Assembly: GCF_017571475.1 (NCBI RefSeq)
Contig: NZ_JAGETW010000003.1
Coordinates: 124,001 to 188,000, forward strand
DNA from: Thiomicrorhabdus sp. 6S3-12
Lineage (GTDB): Bacteria; Pseudomonadota; Gammaproteobacteria; Thiomicrospirales; Thiomicrospiraceae
Length of the DNA: 64,000 bases
Direction of reading: 5' to 3'
This document shows positions 19,937-31,131 of the stretch, one piece after another; position 1 is the stretch's first letter; each line of letters opens with the position of its first letter. The notes under the pieces were generated by a model that did not search any database, was not told the origin of the DNA, and worked only from the letters and a program-made list of their open reading frames with translations. Made by a program: the position numbers and the translations under genes.

Positions 19937-20731
19937 ATGAATATTTCGATAAGCGCATTGTTCGGCTTTATCCTCGGGTTAGGGCTGTTCATTGCCGCCA
20001 TTATTTTCAATACCGATAATTACCTGATGTTCTTCAGCCTGTCGAGCCTGTTAATGGTTATCGGCGGAACCATTGCCGCAGCAATGATCTCTTACGACGG
20101 TCGCTATGTCATGCTGGCTTTTAAAGAGATTATGTTCACCATGGTCAGTACCAAAGTGAACCCGATCAAACTGTATGAAGATGTCGGAGACCTGATCGAC
20201 TGGTCGAAAATTATTCGCAAACAGGGCTTGGTCATGCTGGAGAAAGTGATTGATATGCCGGAAGACGGCCAAAGCTTTCTTAATCAGTCGTTTGTCTTCT
20301 TGCTTTCCGGATACAAGGGCGGCCACCTGTACAACCTACTGCAGCACTCTCGCGAATCGATTTACGACAGTAATATGCGCCCCGCCAAGGTATTGCAAAC
20401 CATGGCGGCAACCGCCCCAGCCTTCGGTATGGTCGGAACCCTGGTCGGCTTGATTATTATGCTCAACAGCATGGAAGGCGACCCGTCCAAAATCGGTGGT
20501 GGTCTGGCGGTAGCCCTTTTAACCACTCTGTATGGCGTACTGATTGCTCAATTGATTCTCAAACCGGCCGCACGCAAACTTGAACACAAACAGGATCTTG
20601 AAGCACAGCGCAACCAGATCCTCAGTGAAGGCATTGTGCTGCTCTCCGAAGGCGCTTCACCGTCACTGATTGAGGACACCATGAACTCCTATCTGCATCC
20701 GAAATACCAGTTCCGTCGAGCCGAGCGATAG
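19937..20731 (+). CDS. MotA/PomA-type stator protein
   Basis: Inner-membrane proton or sodium channel subunit of a flagellar-type stator. The 264 residues show four membrane segments: about 5-25 and 31-50, a long cytoplasmic loop, then ATAPAFGMVGTLVGLIIML near 160 and GGGLAVALLTTLYGVLIAQL near 185. Conserved prolines and glycines of the MotA_ExbB domain (TAPAFGMVGT) are present. The 264-residue length and double TM hairpin are closer to PomA/MotA than to ExbB or TolQ. It is followed three bases later by its MotB-type partner. No flagellar structural or chemotaxis genes are nearby. The ribosome site AAAGGA is about 11 bases from the ATG. Confidence 0.88.
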   Translation: MNISISALFGFILGLGLFIAAIIFNTDNYLMFFSLSSLLMVIGGTIAAAMISYDGRYVMLAFKEIMFTMVSTKVNPIKLYEDVGDLIDWSKIIRKQGLVMLEKVIDMPEDGQSFLNQSFVFLLSGYKGGHLYNLLQHSRESIYDSNMRPAKVLQTMAATAPAFGMVGTLVGLIIMLNSMEGDPSKIGGGLAVALLTTLYGVLIAQLILKPAARKLEHKQDLEAQRNQILSEGIVLLSEGASPSLIEDTMNSYLHPKYQFRRAER

Positions 20732-20734
20732 CCT

Positions 20735-21451
20735 ATGGAGCAGCAACCTATGGATCAAGAAGAACCGCAGCACTATACGCCCCCGGCCAAGCCGAAAAAA
20801 TGCAGCAGCGAAGAGACTGACGATTGGATGGTCACCTATGCCGATGCAATGACCTTGGTAATGGGTTTCTTCGTACTGATCCTTTCAATGTCGATGATCA
20901 ACCAGAGCAAATTCGAGGAGGTATCGGCGGCGATTGACGAGGGGTTATTGAAGAAAGAGAAAAAACAGAGCATCTCCCCCTTAAACGAATTAAACAAGAA
21001 CCTTTCCCAAACTCTTCTGGAGCATCAGGTTCTGCCGCAAGAAGCGATTGAGCAGGGAGATAACTATTTAAAAATCGACTTGCCGGGCAACATTCTGTTT
21101 GCAACCGGTTCCGCTGAATTAGGTAGCGGATCAAGCAGACTGATCGCCGATATTGCCAACGACATTAATGCATTCAGCCTGCCTGAGTTCAATATCGAAA
21201 TTGAGGGGCATACCGACGACATCCCGATCAGCACAGTGCGCTTCCCGTCGAACTGGGAACTCTCATCAAGCCGTGCGATCAGCGTTCTGCAGGTTTTTCT
21301 CGCTCAAGGCGTTGATGGCAACCGTCTGAAAGCGATCGGTTACGCCGAAACCCGTCCCAAAGTTCCCAACACCGATGCTCAAGGCAATTCGATTAGAGAG
21401 AACCAAAAACTCAATCGCCGTGTAGAAATCAAAATCGCCAGGAATATTTAG
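20735..21451 (+). CDS. MotB-type stator protein with OmpA domain
   Basis: Partner of the preceding MotA-like protein. It has one membrane helix near residue 35-55 beginning with WMVTYADAMTLVMGFFVLIL, whose Asp (about D37) is the ion-carrying residue of the family. The periplasmic OmpA-like peptidoglycan-binding domain runs from about 110 to 235 with IEGHTDDIPISTVRFPSNWELSS and RAISV. At 238 residues it is shorter than E. coli MotB (308), mostly in the linker. An ATG at 20750 has a better-placed GGAG and would give 233 residues; the start is therefore uncertain. OmpA, MotB and the Asp together make a stator function likely; the ion cannot be told. Confidence 0.88.
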   Translation: MEQQPMDQEEPQHYTPPAKPKKCSSEETDDWMVTYADAMTLVMGFFVLILSMSMINQSKFEEVSAAIDEGLLKKEKKQSISPLNELNKNLSQTLLEHQVLPQEAIEQGDNYLKIDLPGNILFATGSAELGSGSSRLIADIANDINAFSLPEFNIEIEGHTDDIPISTVRFPSNWELSSSRAISVLQVFLAQGVDGNRLKAIGYAETRPKVPNTDAQGNSIRENQKLNRRVEIKIARNI

Positions 21452-21546
21452 AATATTAACCGCGAAAACACGAAGTTCACGAAAGGTTAGAAGATTTTAG
21501 TTTGAAAAAACGATGAAGGAAATTGCTCAGTTCTTAAAACCCAACT

Positions 21547-21593
21547 AAAAAATGAGATTTTTGGTTCAAGATCAAGGCAGGTTTTAGCGACGT
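21547..21593. repeat. Imperfect 47-base direct repeat, copy 1
   Basis: This copy and 21671-21717 match at about 37 of 47 positions (AAAAAA-YGAGATTTTT ... TTTA-RCGA-GT), offset by 124 bases. Both lie in the 328-base gap between the convergent MotB-like and rlmH genes, where no reading frame is convincing. Confidence 0.6.
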
Positions 21594-21670
21594 GAAGAAA
21601 AGAATAACCTTAGAAACGAATAACCTTGAAATTAAAAATACCTTTGTAAAAGCTAAAAACTAACCGCACA

Positions 21671-21717
21671 AAAAAACGAGATTTTTTGTCCAAGGTCGCG
21701 GCAAGCTTTAACGAAGT
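21671..21717. repeat. Imperfect 47-base direct repeat, copy 2
   Basis: Second copy of the repeat at 21547-21593. Its inner part also forms one arm of the inverted repeat at 21682-21766. Confidence 0.6.
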
Positions 21718-21766
21718 TTACTATAAATAAATGAGCTAAAGCACAACAAAGAGATTGGACAAAAAA
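21682..21766 (-). terminator. Long-loop inverted repeat downstream of rlmH, possible terminator
   Basis: TTTTTTGTCCAA (21682-21693) and TTGGACAAAAAA (21755-21766) are perfect 12-base complements separated by 61 bases. On the minus strand the second arm is followed within a few bases by a T-rich run. The structure lies 14 bases beyond the rlmH stop, so it may end the long leuS-to-rlmH transcript, although the loop is unusually large for a simple terminator. Confidence 0.4.
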
Positions 21767-21779
21767 GACGTTTTACCAA

Positions 21780-22250
21780 CTATTCCCTATGGTAGGGGTG
21801 GTTTTGAATGACCGACCAAGCTCGATAGATCTGTTCGGCAACCAGAATCCGCACCATCGGATGCGGCAGGGTCAGTTTGGACAGACCCCATTTCCATTGT
21901 GCCTGATCAATCAGGCTTTTTTCCAGGCCGTCCGGCCCACCGACAATCAGTGCGATATCCTGACCGCTGCCTAGCCAGTCTTCCATCTTATCCGCCAAGC
22001 CTTTCGTGGTAACCTGTTGACCGTGCTCGTCGAGCACTATCAAACGCGCCCCTTTCGGCACAGCTTCCAGAATACGTTTGGCTTCCTCGGCTTTCATCTT
22101 ATCGACCGAATTGCTTTTACCCCGGTTGGCCATCGGCAGCTCGATCAGTTTCAAGGCGCAGGCTTTAGGCAGACGCTTCGCGTACTCCTGATAGCCATCC
22201 TGAACCCATTTGGGCATCTTCTGCCCAACGGTAATAAAATGAATAACCAT
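21780..22250 (-). CDS. rlmH: 23S rRNA pseudouridine-1915 N3-methyltransferase RlmH
   Basis: SPOUT-family methyltransferase acting on pseudouridine 1915 of the assembled 70S ribosome. The 156-residue length, the LIVGGPDGL glycine loop near residue 103 and the invariant C-terminal HPYHRE end are diagnostic. It lies 12 bases after rsfS and has no strong ribosome site, so translation is probably coupled. It is the last gene of the leuS-lptE-holA-proA-nadD-rsfS-rlmH series. Confidence 0.96.
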   Translation of the reverse strand: MVIHFITVGQKMPKWVQDGYQEYAKRLPKACALKLIELPMANRGKSNSVDKMKAEEAKRILEAVPKGARLIVLDEHGQQVTTKGLADKMEDWLGSGQDIALIVGGPDGLEKSLIDQAQWKWGLSKLTLPHPMVRILVAEQIYRAWSVIQNHPYHRE

Positions 22251-22262
22251 AGCTGAGGAAAC

Positions 22263-22631
22263 TTATTCCGCCGCGTCTTTTGTATCTAAACGCGTCGCCT
22301 GAGATTTAATATCCCAAAGTTTCTCTAGAGCATAGTGAGCGCGAGCGCTTTCTGTCATCACATGCACGATAATATTCCCCAAATCTACCAGCACCCAGTC
22401 CGGTTGAGGCCCACCTTCAACGCCCAAAGGCGGCTCGCCGGCTTCCTTGAAGGCCTGCTCAACATGCGAACCCAAAGCGCGAACATGGGTAGTAGAGGTA
22501 CCGGTACAGACGACCATAACATCGGCAAAAGAACTGACACCTTCGATATCAATCACTTGAATGTCGCGCCCTTTGCTGTCGTCCAAAGTTTTGACCACTA
22601 GATCCGTTGCTTGCTGTGTATCCATTGCCAT
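22263..22631 (-). CDS. rsfS: Ribosome silencing factor RsfS
   Basis: Binds ribosomal protein uL14 and blocks subunit joining when nutrients are short. The Iojap/RsfS domain shows MVVCTGTSTTHVRAL, GVEGGPQPDWVLVDLG and IIVHVM. An upstream ATG at 22655 has no ribosome site, while GGAG lies 12 bases before the ATG at 22631 and the protein then aligns with the start of E. coli RsfS; a third ATG at 22625 is also possible. The gene sits between nadD and rlmH as in most gammaproteobacteria. Confidence 0.93.
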   Translation of the reverse strand: MAMDTQQATDLVVKTLDDSKGRDIQVIDIEGVSSFADVMVVCTGTSTTHVRALGSHVEQAFKEAGEPPLGVEGGPQPDWVLVDLGNIIVHVMTESARAHYALEKLWDIKSQATRLDTKDAAE

Positions 22632-22682
22632 TGGCTTATTTATCTCCTGAGTCATTCGACTGAATTAAATTTATGCGTACCC

Positions 22683-23309
22683 TTACTGGTAAAGCGCATG
22701 CTTCTTGATGTATTGCACCACCCTGAAAGGCGTCAGGTAATCCGCTTCAAAACCCTTTCTCAGCCCTTCCCGTATCCGGGTCGAACTGATATCCAACTGA
22801 GTAATCGCCAGCTCCATAATCTGTCCGGAAAGCTGGCTGAATTGTTTAACTTCTCGCTCTCTGAATTCTCTGGCTTCTTCGCCCTGTAAATGCAGATCCT
22901 CTCCGGGACGATGCATCACAACGATATTTGCCAACTGCAGAATTCTCTGCCATTGATGCCAGGAACAGAATTTCGCGTAGGCATCAGTCCCCATCATCAG
23001 CACCAAACCGGTCTCTTCCTCGGCGAAAAGCGCCTTCAGCTCCGCAAGCGTATCAACCATATAAGACGGCCCGCCGCGTTCAATCTCGATTTTATCGAGG
23101 ACAAACTCTGGCTGCGCCTCAATCGCCAGTTCAATCATTGCGCAGCGCTGTGCGGCGGAAACCGTCGGCTCTCCACGATGTACCGGCTGATAACAGGGAA
23201 TGAAGCGTACCTGCTCCAGGCCGAGCAACTGCTTGACTTCAAGAGCAGCTCTCAAGTGCCCGTAGTGAATCGGGTCAAAAGTACCGCCGTTAATGCCGAT
23301 CAGACGCAA
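22683..23309 (-). CDS. nadD: Nicotinate-mononucleotide adenylyltransferase
   Basis: Transfers AMP to nicotinic acid mononucleotide to give deamido-NAD in NAD synthesis. The nucleotidyltransferase signature GGTFDPIHYGHLRAA is near residue 8 and the ISSTRIREG motif near 175. The 208-residue length is normal. The start is TTG at 23309, with AAGGTGG four bases upstream, nine bases beyond the proA stop. Position next to rsfS agrees with the identification. Confidence 0.95.
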   Translation of the reverse strand: MRLIGINGGTFDPIHYGHLRAALEVKQLLGLEQVRFIPCYQPVHRGEPTVSAAQRCAMIELAIEAQPEFVLDKIEIERGGPSYMVDTLAELKALFAEEETGLVLMMGTDAYAKFCSWHQWQRILQLANIVVMHRPGEDLHLQGEEAREFREREVKQFSQLSGQIMELAITQLDISSTRIREGLRKGFEADYLTPFRVVQYIKKHALYQ

Positions 23310-23318
23310 AATGCCACC

Positions 23319-24572
23319 TTACTTACGAATGGTTCCATCGCCCAATACGATATATTTCAGCGAAGTCAGTCCTTCCAGACCGACCGGTCCGCGGGCATGG
23401 AATTTATCGGTACTGATACCGATCTCCGCTCCCAAACCATACTCGAATCCATCCGCAAAACGGGTCGACGCATTCACCATCACCGAACTGGAATCCACTT
23501 CGGCCAGAAAGCGGCGTGAGGTGGAAAAGTTCTCGGTAATGATCGATTCAGTGTGCCCGGAGCTGTATTGCGCAATATGATCCATCGCCACATCGACGTC
23601 TTCGACCACCCGGATCGACAGAATAGGCGCCAGATATTCAGTCGCCCAGTCTTCATCGGTTGCCGGATTGGCCTCAATAATCGCACACGTCTTAGCACAA
23701 CCGCGCAACTCGACCCCTTTTTCGGCATACAGCCTGGCCAGTTCAGGCAATACTTTCTTCCCCTGAGACTCGGCAACCAGCAAGGTTTCCATGGCATTAC
23801 AGACCCCGTAGCGATGGGTTTTGGCATTCAATGCAACATCAATCGCTTTGGTGAAATCCGCATCATCATCAATATAGACATGGCAGATGCCGTCCAGATG
23901 TTTGATCACAGGTACACGCGCACCTTGGCTGATACGTTCAATCAGTCCTTTTCCGCCTCGTGGAATAATGACATCCACATATTCAGGCATGGCGATAAGG
24001 TGACCGACCGCTTCGCGATCGGTTGTCTCCACGACCTGCACCGCCGTTGCCGGAAGATCCGCAGCTTCAAGCCCTTTGGCAATACATTGTGCCAATGCCT
24101 GATTGGAAAATTTAGCTTCGGAACCACCACGCAGGATCGCCGCATTTCCCGACTTTAAACATAAGGCAGCCGCATCCACGGTGACATTCGGGCGCGATTC
24201 ATAAATAATTCCGACCACACCCAACGGCACACGCATCTTTCCGACCTGAATACCGGAAGGACGGAACGACATATCACTGATTTCACCGACGGGATCCTGC
24301 AAAGCGGCAATCTGACGCAGCCCTTCCGCCATGCCGGCAATCACCTTGTCGTTCAGTGCCAGACGGTCCAGCATCGCCGCATCCAGCCCATTTGCCTCAC
24401 CTGCCTGCAGATCTTTGGCGTTTTCCGCCTTCAGCATCTCAGCGCTGTCTTCAAGCTGCTCGGCAATCGCCAAAAGCGCACGATTTTTCTTTTCGGTATT
24501 GGCACGCAATAAAACACGCGAAGCGGCGCGTGCGGCCTGCCCCAGTTCGGTCATATATTGCTCAATATTCAT
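23319..24572 (-). CDS. proA: Gamma-glutamyl phosphate reductase
   Basis: NADPH-dependent reduction of gamma-glutamyl phosphate to glutamate semialdehyde, the second step of proline synthesis. The 417-residue aldehyde-dehydrogenase-fold protein carries the N-terminal family segment, [10 protein letters not shown] near residue 208 and the catalytic Cys region [14 protein letters not shown] near 253. It lies between holA and nadD, a placement seen in several gammaproteobacteria, with proB not in the window. The start has AGGA five bases upstream. Confidence 0.97.
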   Translation of the reverse strand: MNIEQYMTELGQAARAASRVLLRANTEKKNRALLAIAEQLEDSAEMLKAENAKDLQAGEANGLDAAMLDRLALNDKVIAGMAEGLRQIAALQDPVGEISDMSFRPSGIQVGKMRVPLGVVGIIYESRPNVTVDAAALCLKSGNAAILRGGSEAKFSNQALAQCIAKGLEAADLPATAVQVVETTDREAVGHLIAMPEYVDVIIPRGGKGLIERISQGARVPVIKHLDGICHVYIDDDADFTKAIDVALNAKTHRYGVCNAMETLLVAESQGKKVLPELARLYAEKGVELRGCAKTCAIIEANPATDEDWATEYLAPILSIRVVEDVDVAMDHIAQYSSGHTESIITENFSTSRRFLAEVDSSSVMVNASTRFADGFEYGLGAEIGISTDKFHARGPVGLEGLTSLKYIVLGDGTIRK

Positions 24573-24604
24573 TTCTAGTCCTATCCGTTTGTTTTTCTTC
24601 TTCG

Positions 24605-25636
24605 CTACGAAGCCATTTTAATCACTAAATCGTTTAACGCCGACCAGATCTCCTGCTCGCCGGACACGGCCTGCTGGCCTTTGATTTTCAAATCGATCTG
24701 CAGAGCCTGAGCCAGATACGACTGCCAGGCATGGTAGTCCTGACGTTGCAGCGCTTGCCGATATTGCGTCTGATTCACCTGCCATACCTGACACTGCTTG
24801 AACGCCTGAGCCAGAGGAACCTGCTTGCTGAGAAACTGCAGTTCAGACAACAGCCGTAACTCGCGGCTCAGAAGCCAAAGTACGATCGGCGCCTCAATGC
24901 CTTCCTGCTGCAGTCGCTGCAAAATCTGCATACTGGCATGTCGCTGGCCTTTCAATATCGCAGTGCCGAGAGCAAACAGCTGATAATGTGCCTGATCAAC
25001 AACATTCTGTAGAATTACCTCGCCGTTCACCTGATTCGTCTCGCCACTCGGGTAACGCAGCGAAAGTTTAATCAACTCCTGATCGGCCGCGAGCAAATTC
25101 CCTTCGGTACGTTCGGCAAGAAGGCTGGCTGCTTCCTGATCCAGTTGCAACCCGAGGAAACTGGCTCGCTGCATAATCCATTTCGGCAGCGCTTCGACCG
25201 GCACGGTTTTGGTTTGCACCACCATGCCGGCCGCTTCAATTGCTTGAACCCATTTACTTTTCAGCTGTCGGGAATCGAGTTTTTCGCAAAACAGCAAAAC
25301 GACCATTTCAGGATTTTCCTGCTGCCACTGACAGAATTGCTGAATAAAAGCGCCGCCTTCTTTGCCCGGCGAACCTTTGGGCATATTGACCAAAAGGTAC
25401 TGGCGGTCGGCAAACAGAGAACCGGCTTGTGTTTCCATTTGCAGCGCCTGCCAGTCAAAGCCGGCATCCACTTCAAAACTTTCGCCTTTAATAAAACCTT
25501 CGTTTTTCAAACGCTGACGAATCGCATCCCCGCAGTCACGAAGATACAGCGGTTCCTCTCCGTAAAACAGATAGATCGGCTTGATCGCGAATTGCGGTGT
25601 TTGAACCTGATTTAAAAAAGCGCTGGCGAGAATCAA
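24605..25636 (-). CDS. holA: DNA polymerase III subunit delta
   Basis: Clamp-loader subunit that opens the beta sliding clamp. The 343-residue protein has the N-terminal [16 protein letters not shown] segment typical of delta, a Walker-like region without a functional P-loop, and the C-terminal helical collar domain. The start is TTG at 25636, 12 bases beyond lptE, with GGAA upstream. Overall sequence divergence is high in this family, so the assignment leans on the N-terminal motif and on the leuS-lptE-holA gene order. Confidence 0.92.
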   Translation of the reverse strand: MILASAFLNQVQTPQFAIKPIYLFYGEEPLYLRDCGDAIRQRLKNEGFIKGESFEVDAGFDWQALQMETQAGSLFADRQYLLVNMPKGSPGKEGGAFIQQFCQWQQENPEMVVLLFCEKLDSRQLKSKWVQAIEAAGMVVQTKTVPVEALPKWIMQRASFLGLQLDQEAASLLAERTEGNLLAADQELIKLSLRYPSGETNQVNGEVILQNVVDQAHYQLFALGTAILKGQRHASMQILQRLQQEGIEAPIVLWLLSRELRLLSELQFLSKQVPLAQAFKQCQVWQVNQTQYRQALQRQDYHAWQSYLAQALQIDLKIKGQQAVSGEQEIWSALNDLVIKMAS

Positions 25637-25648
25637 AAAGCTTTTCCG

Positions 25649-26200
25649 TTATTTCGGTTGCAGGTATTGCAGACGGCGTACAATCTGTTCGGCAATCTCA
25701 CGCGCCATCAGCTTTTCCAGCTCATAACGTTCCTGATTTGCCGCCATCACACCTTGCGGATCGATCTGTCGATCACGGTAGGCAAAAGCCTTATCCGTCA
25801 ATAAAACCTTGCCGCTCGCATCACGTATCTGATACGGCTGAGACCAGCGAATAAATTCCGCAGTAGACTCTCCGATCGCCGACACCGAAGTACGCTTGGC
25901 GCTTTTTCGCGTTGAACCGAGAATCAACCCGATCTCACGATTAATCGCCTGGGCATTTTGTGTCGAAATGAGTTTCTGCACCGTTTCCACTTCGACCGAA
26001 GGCGGCATGAGATTTTTCAACTCGCGTTTAATCGCACTGTCGGTATCCGGCTCGGCCTGCAAAAGAATCGTTTTAAGTTCGGCATTGGCAAACTGTACCT
26101 CGCCCCCCGAACCACGCAGCTGAAAACTGCATGCACCGAGCTGCACAACCAAGAGCGCTGCACCTATAACCAGCAACCAATTTTTCAGCATTTTTTGCAT
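25649..26200 (-). CDS. lptE: LPS-assembly lipoprotein LptE
   Basis: Outer-membrane lipoprotein that plugs the LptD barrel and helps insert lipopolysaccharide. The start at 26200 (AGAGG seven bases upstream, better than 26206) gives a signal peptide ending in the lipobox LGAC near residue 22, then FQLRGSG. The rest matches LptE size (183 residues) with LLTDKAFAYRD and the C-terminal MAREIAEQIVRRL helix. It sits between leuS and holA, the conserved place of this gene, formerly rlpB. Confidence 0.93.
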   Translation of the reverse strand: MQKMLKNWLLVIGAALLVVQLGACSFQLRGSGGEVQFANAELKTILLQAEPDTDSAIKRELKNLMPPSVEVETVQKLISTQNAQAINREIGLILGSTRKSAKRTSVSAIGESTAEFIRWSQPYQIRDASGKVLLTDKAFAYRDRQIDPQGVMAANQERYELEKLMAREIAEQIVRRLQYLQPK

Positions 26201-26240
26201 CGACATTCCTCTGTTCTGCCTATTAATCAGGTCGCGTCAA

Positions 26241-28904
<2,664 letters not shown>

Positions 28905-28953
28905 TCAACCAGGCAATTTGAACTGTTGCTATCGAAAAATAAATAAGTTCAGT

Positions 28954-28983
28954 ATTATATTAGGGCGTGCAAGCCTTTGCACG
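28954..28983 (-). promoter_or_regulatory. Palindrome and -10 box in the leuS upstream region
   Basis: A perfect TATAAT (minus strand, 28959-28954) lies about 110 bases before leuS. Seven bases upstream is the inverted repeat CGTGCAA-GCCT-TTGCACG (28966-28983), which covers the expected -35 position, where only GTGCAA is found. A weak -35 with a palindrome over it suggests a regulated promoter. Confidence 0.5.
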
Positions 28984-29071
28984 TTAGTTTTGCAAATGCC
29001 CGGCGAAACCGGTCGAAGTGAGTCCGCTGCATAGACAATACGCCAGAAGAAGAGCCAATCAGGAGATAATA

Positions 29072-29461
29072 ATGAGCAGCAATAAAATGTTGAAAGCCTA
29101 CCGCACCCTTTTGAATCACGCCAAAGAGAAAGCCACCCTGGCCGAATACAAGACCTGGCAGGTTCTGGGGCACGCGATCGAGCAAGCTGAGCAGGCCGAC
29201 CACGACCTGGCAGATCTGACAGCCAAAGAATTCCAACAAGTTCAAAAAGATGTTAACGAAGACATCAATATTCTGGCCGAATACCTTAATGATGTGGAAA
29301 AAGGCGTTGACGAATTTCTGGACATGGATCTGCCGGTACTGGAAAAAATCCTTATCGACAAGGCACTAAGCCTTTCCGATCCAACTCAGATCACGGTTTT
29401 GCGCCTGCGCATTGCCGCGGCAATGGACGAAGAACACCCGGCTTTCAACCCGCCACATTAA
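29072..29461 (+). CDS. YbeL-like (DUF1451) protein lacking the zinc ribbon
   Basis: A 129-residue helical, acidic protein of unknown function. Its helices, the LTAKEFQQVQKDVNEDINILAEY stretch divided over residues 49-71 and the DPTQITVLRL segment near 103 resemble E. coli YbeL, whose gene is also next to leuS. YbeL-type proteins end in a zinc ribbon with two CxxC motifs; this one has no Cys at all and stops after PAFNPPH. The ATG at 29072 has AGGAG six bases upstream, clearly better than 29018. It is divergent from leuS and convergent with lnt. Confidence 0.65.
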   Translation: MSSNKMLKAYRTLLNHAKEKATLAEYKTWQVLGHAIEQAEQADHDLADLTAKEFQQVQKDVNEDINILAEYLNDVEKGVDEFLDMDLPVLEKILIDKALSLSDPTQITVLRLRIAAAMDEEHPAFNPPH

Positions 29462-29491
29462 AAGCCATTGCAAATAAGCTACTAATAAGCC

Positions 29492-31006
29492 TCACCCCTT
29501 ACGCTTAAACAGGCGGCCTGAGAGACTGAAAAGCAGGATCAGCCCGACCAGCAAGACAATCGGCAAGCGCTGCCACTGTGCGTAAGGAGTCAATCCTTGA
29601 TAGGGTTGAACTTCCGTTCTTAAAACCCCTTCCTGATAGGGTTCAATTTCTGCCTTAATCCGTCCATCCACACCAACGACAGCGGTATAGCCGGTATTGG
29701 TGGCGCGAGCAATTTCTCTTCCCAGCTCCAACGCACGCATCTGCACATCCTGCAACTGCTGAGCCGGTTCCAGCGTATGTGCGAACCAGGCGTCGTTCGA
29801 CACGGTTACCAGATACTCGGCCTGCGGCAACTGTCTGGCCAACTCTTCGCCAAACGCCATTTCGAAACAGATACTCAATCCCGCTTTATGACCGCCAAGT
29901 TCGATCGGCTGCTGATCGGCAGAACCGGCACTGAAAGTAGCATAAGGAATTTCAAAAAGGCCGCTTAAAAAGCGGAAAGCTCTATCGAAAGGAAAGTATT
30001 CACTGAAAGGCACCAGATGATGCTTATAGTAGCGGTCTTCGACCTTGCCGACATTAATCAGCGCATTGTAGTAATCTTCACTGTCCCGCCCTCCAGCAAT
30101 TACACCGACCAGAATATCTTTCTGCAACAGTTTCGCATCGGCAATAAAGCTTCTCAAAGCGCCTTTATGCACAATGTCAAAGTACGCCGGCACTGCCGTC
30201 TCCGGCCAGACAATGACATCGGCATCCAGGTTCATTTTGGTCATCCCGATATAACGCTCAAGGGTAGGAAAGAACTCATCGGACAGCCACTTCCTTTCCT
30301 GCGGAACATTGCCTTGCAATAGAGCAATATCAATTGGCTTTCCACTCGGCTGAACCCATTCGACTTTTTGCAACATACCACCGGAAGTCCAAAGAACTGC
30401 CAGAACCAGACTACTGAGAATCCAGGTTCTCTTGGTAAACAGCAGCACCAGTGCACCGGCACTTAATGCCAGCGCCCAGCTAAGACCCCAGACACCTAAT
30501 ATCGGCGCATAGCCATCCAGCCAGGTATGCAGATGGGAGACCCCGGCCAACAGAAACGGATAGCCGCCGAACAACATACCTCTAAGCAATTCAAACAGCA
30601 CCCACAAGGCCGGAAAAAGCCCTAGAAGAGTCAATGCCGGACGCGACTTGAACTTGACCGACATCCAACCGGCCGCAGAGATAAACATTGCCAGATAAAG
30701 AATCCAGCCAAAGGTCAATAAAACCGCCAACGGAAGCAATACTTCGGCAAAAAGGTAAATACTGGAGAAAAGCCAGCTGACGCCTACGCCGAACAAACCC
30801 AACCCGTACCATAATCCGAGTTTCGCGCCATCATACGGCGTCGCCGCTTTCATCCACAGGGCGAACAGACCGGCCAAAGAGCCGAGCATCACAGGAGAAT
30901 ACCCAAAAGGCGCAAACGCCATAACCGCCAAACCGCCTAAAACCAGAACAGCCAGATGCTCTCGTCCCGGGCGCATAAACCCGATTACCCGCTTTAAGAA
31001 TTTCAC
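29492..31006 (-). CDS. lnt: Apolipoprotein N-acyltransferase
   Basis: Inner-membrane enzyme that adds the third acyl chain to the N-terminal Cys of lipoproteins. Six or seven N-terminal membrane helices (residues 15-215) precede a periplasmic nitrilase-fold domain. The catalytic triad is visible: Glu in WPETAVPAY (about 269), Lys in YYKHHLVPFSEYFPF (about 326) and Cys in LSICFEMAF (about 378). The start is GTG at 31006 with AAGGA upstream. It follows corC as in the usual miaB-phoL-ybeY-corC-lnt order, but a terminator lies between them. Confidence 0.96.
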   Translation of the reverse strand: MKFLKRVIGFMRPGREHLAVLVLGGLAVMAFAPFGYSPVMLGSLAGLFALWMKAATPYDGAKLGLWYGLGLFGVGVSWLFSSIYLFAEVLLPLAVLLTFGWILYLAMFISAAGWMSVKFKSRPALTLLGLFPALWVLFELLRGMLFGGYPFLLAGVSHLHTWLDGYAPILGVWGLSWALALSAGALVLLFTKRTWILSSLVLAVLWTSGGMLQKVEWVQPSGKPIDIALLQGNVPQERKWLSDEFFPTLERYIGMTKMNLDADVIVWPETAVPAYFDIVHKGALRSFIADAKLLQKDILVGVIAGGRDSEDYYNALINVGKVEDRYYKHHLVPFSEYFPFDRAFRFLSGLFEIPYATFSAGSADQQPIELGGHKAGLSICFEMAFGEELARQLPQAEYLVTVSNDAWFAHTLEPAQQLQDVQMRALELGREIARATNTGYTAVVGVDGRIKAEIEPYQEGVLRTEVQPYQGLTPYAQWQRLPIVLLVGLILLFSLSGRLFKRKG

Positions 31007-31038
31007 CCGTTTTTCCTTAATTCCATTTATTCACAGCA

Positions 31039-31058
31039 ACTTAGGCTAAAACCTAAGT
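31039..31058. repeat. Short inverted repeat just upstream of lnt
   Basis: ACTTAGG-CTAAAA-CCTAAGT forms a 7-bp stem with a 6-base loop, 33 bases before the lnt start. It shares the ACTTAG arm sequence with the neighbouring terminator, so alternative pairings between the two hairpins are possible. Confidence 0.5.
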
Positions 31059-31075
31059 GCCATTGAGATACCGCC

Positions 31076-31108
31076 AAAAAAAACGGCTAAGTTACTCACT
31101 TAGCCGTT
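31076..31108 (-). terminator. Strong terminator between corC and lnt
   Basis: On the minus strand AACGGCTAAGT pairs with ACTTAGCCGTT (11 bp) around a 5-base loop and is followed by about eight T. It starts 24 bases after the corC stop. Confidence 0.88.
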
Positions 31109-31131
31109 CTTCCTGACACCTTAGCGCGCTT

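Noticed and set aside
21547-21717. A minimal CRISPR-like array
   Set aside because: Only two imperfect copies, with a 77-base interval that is not spacer-like, and no cas genes.
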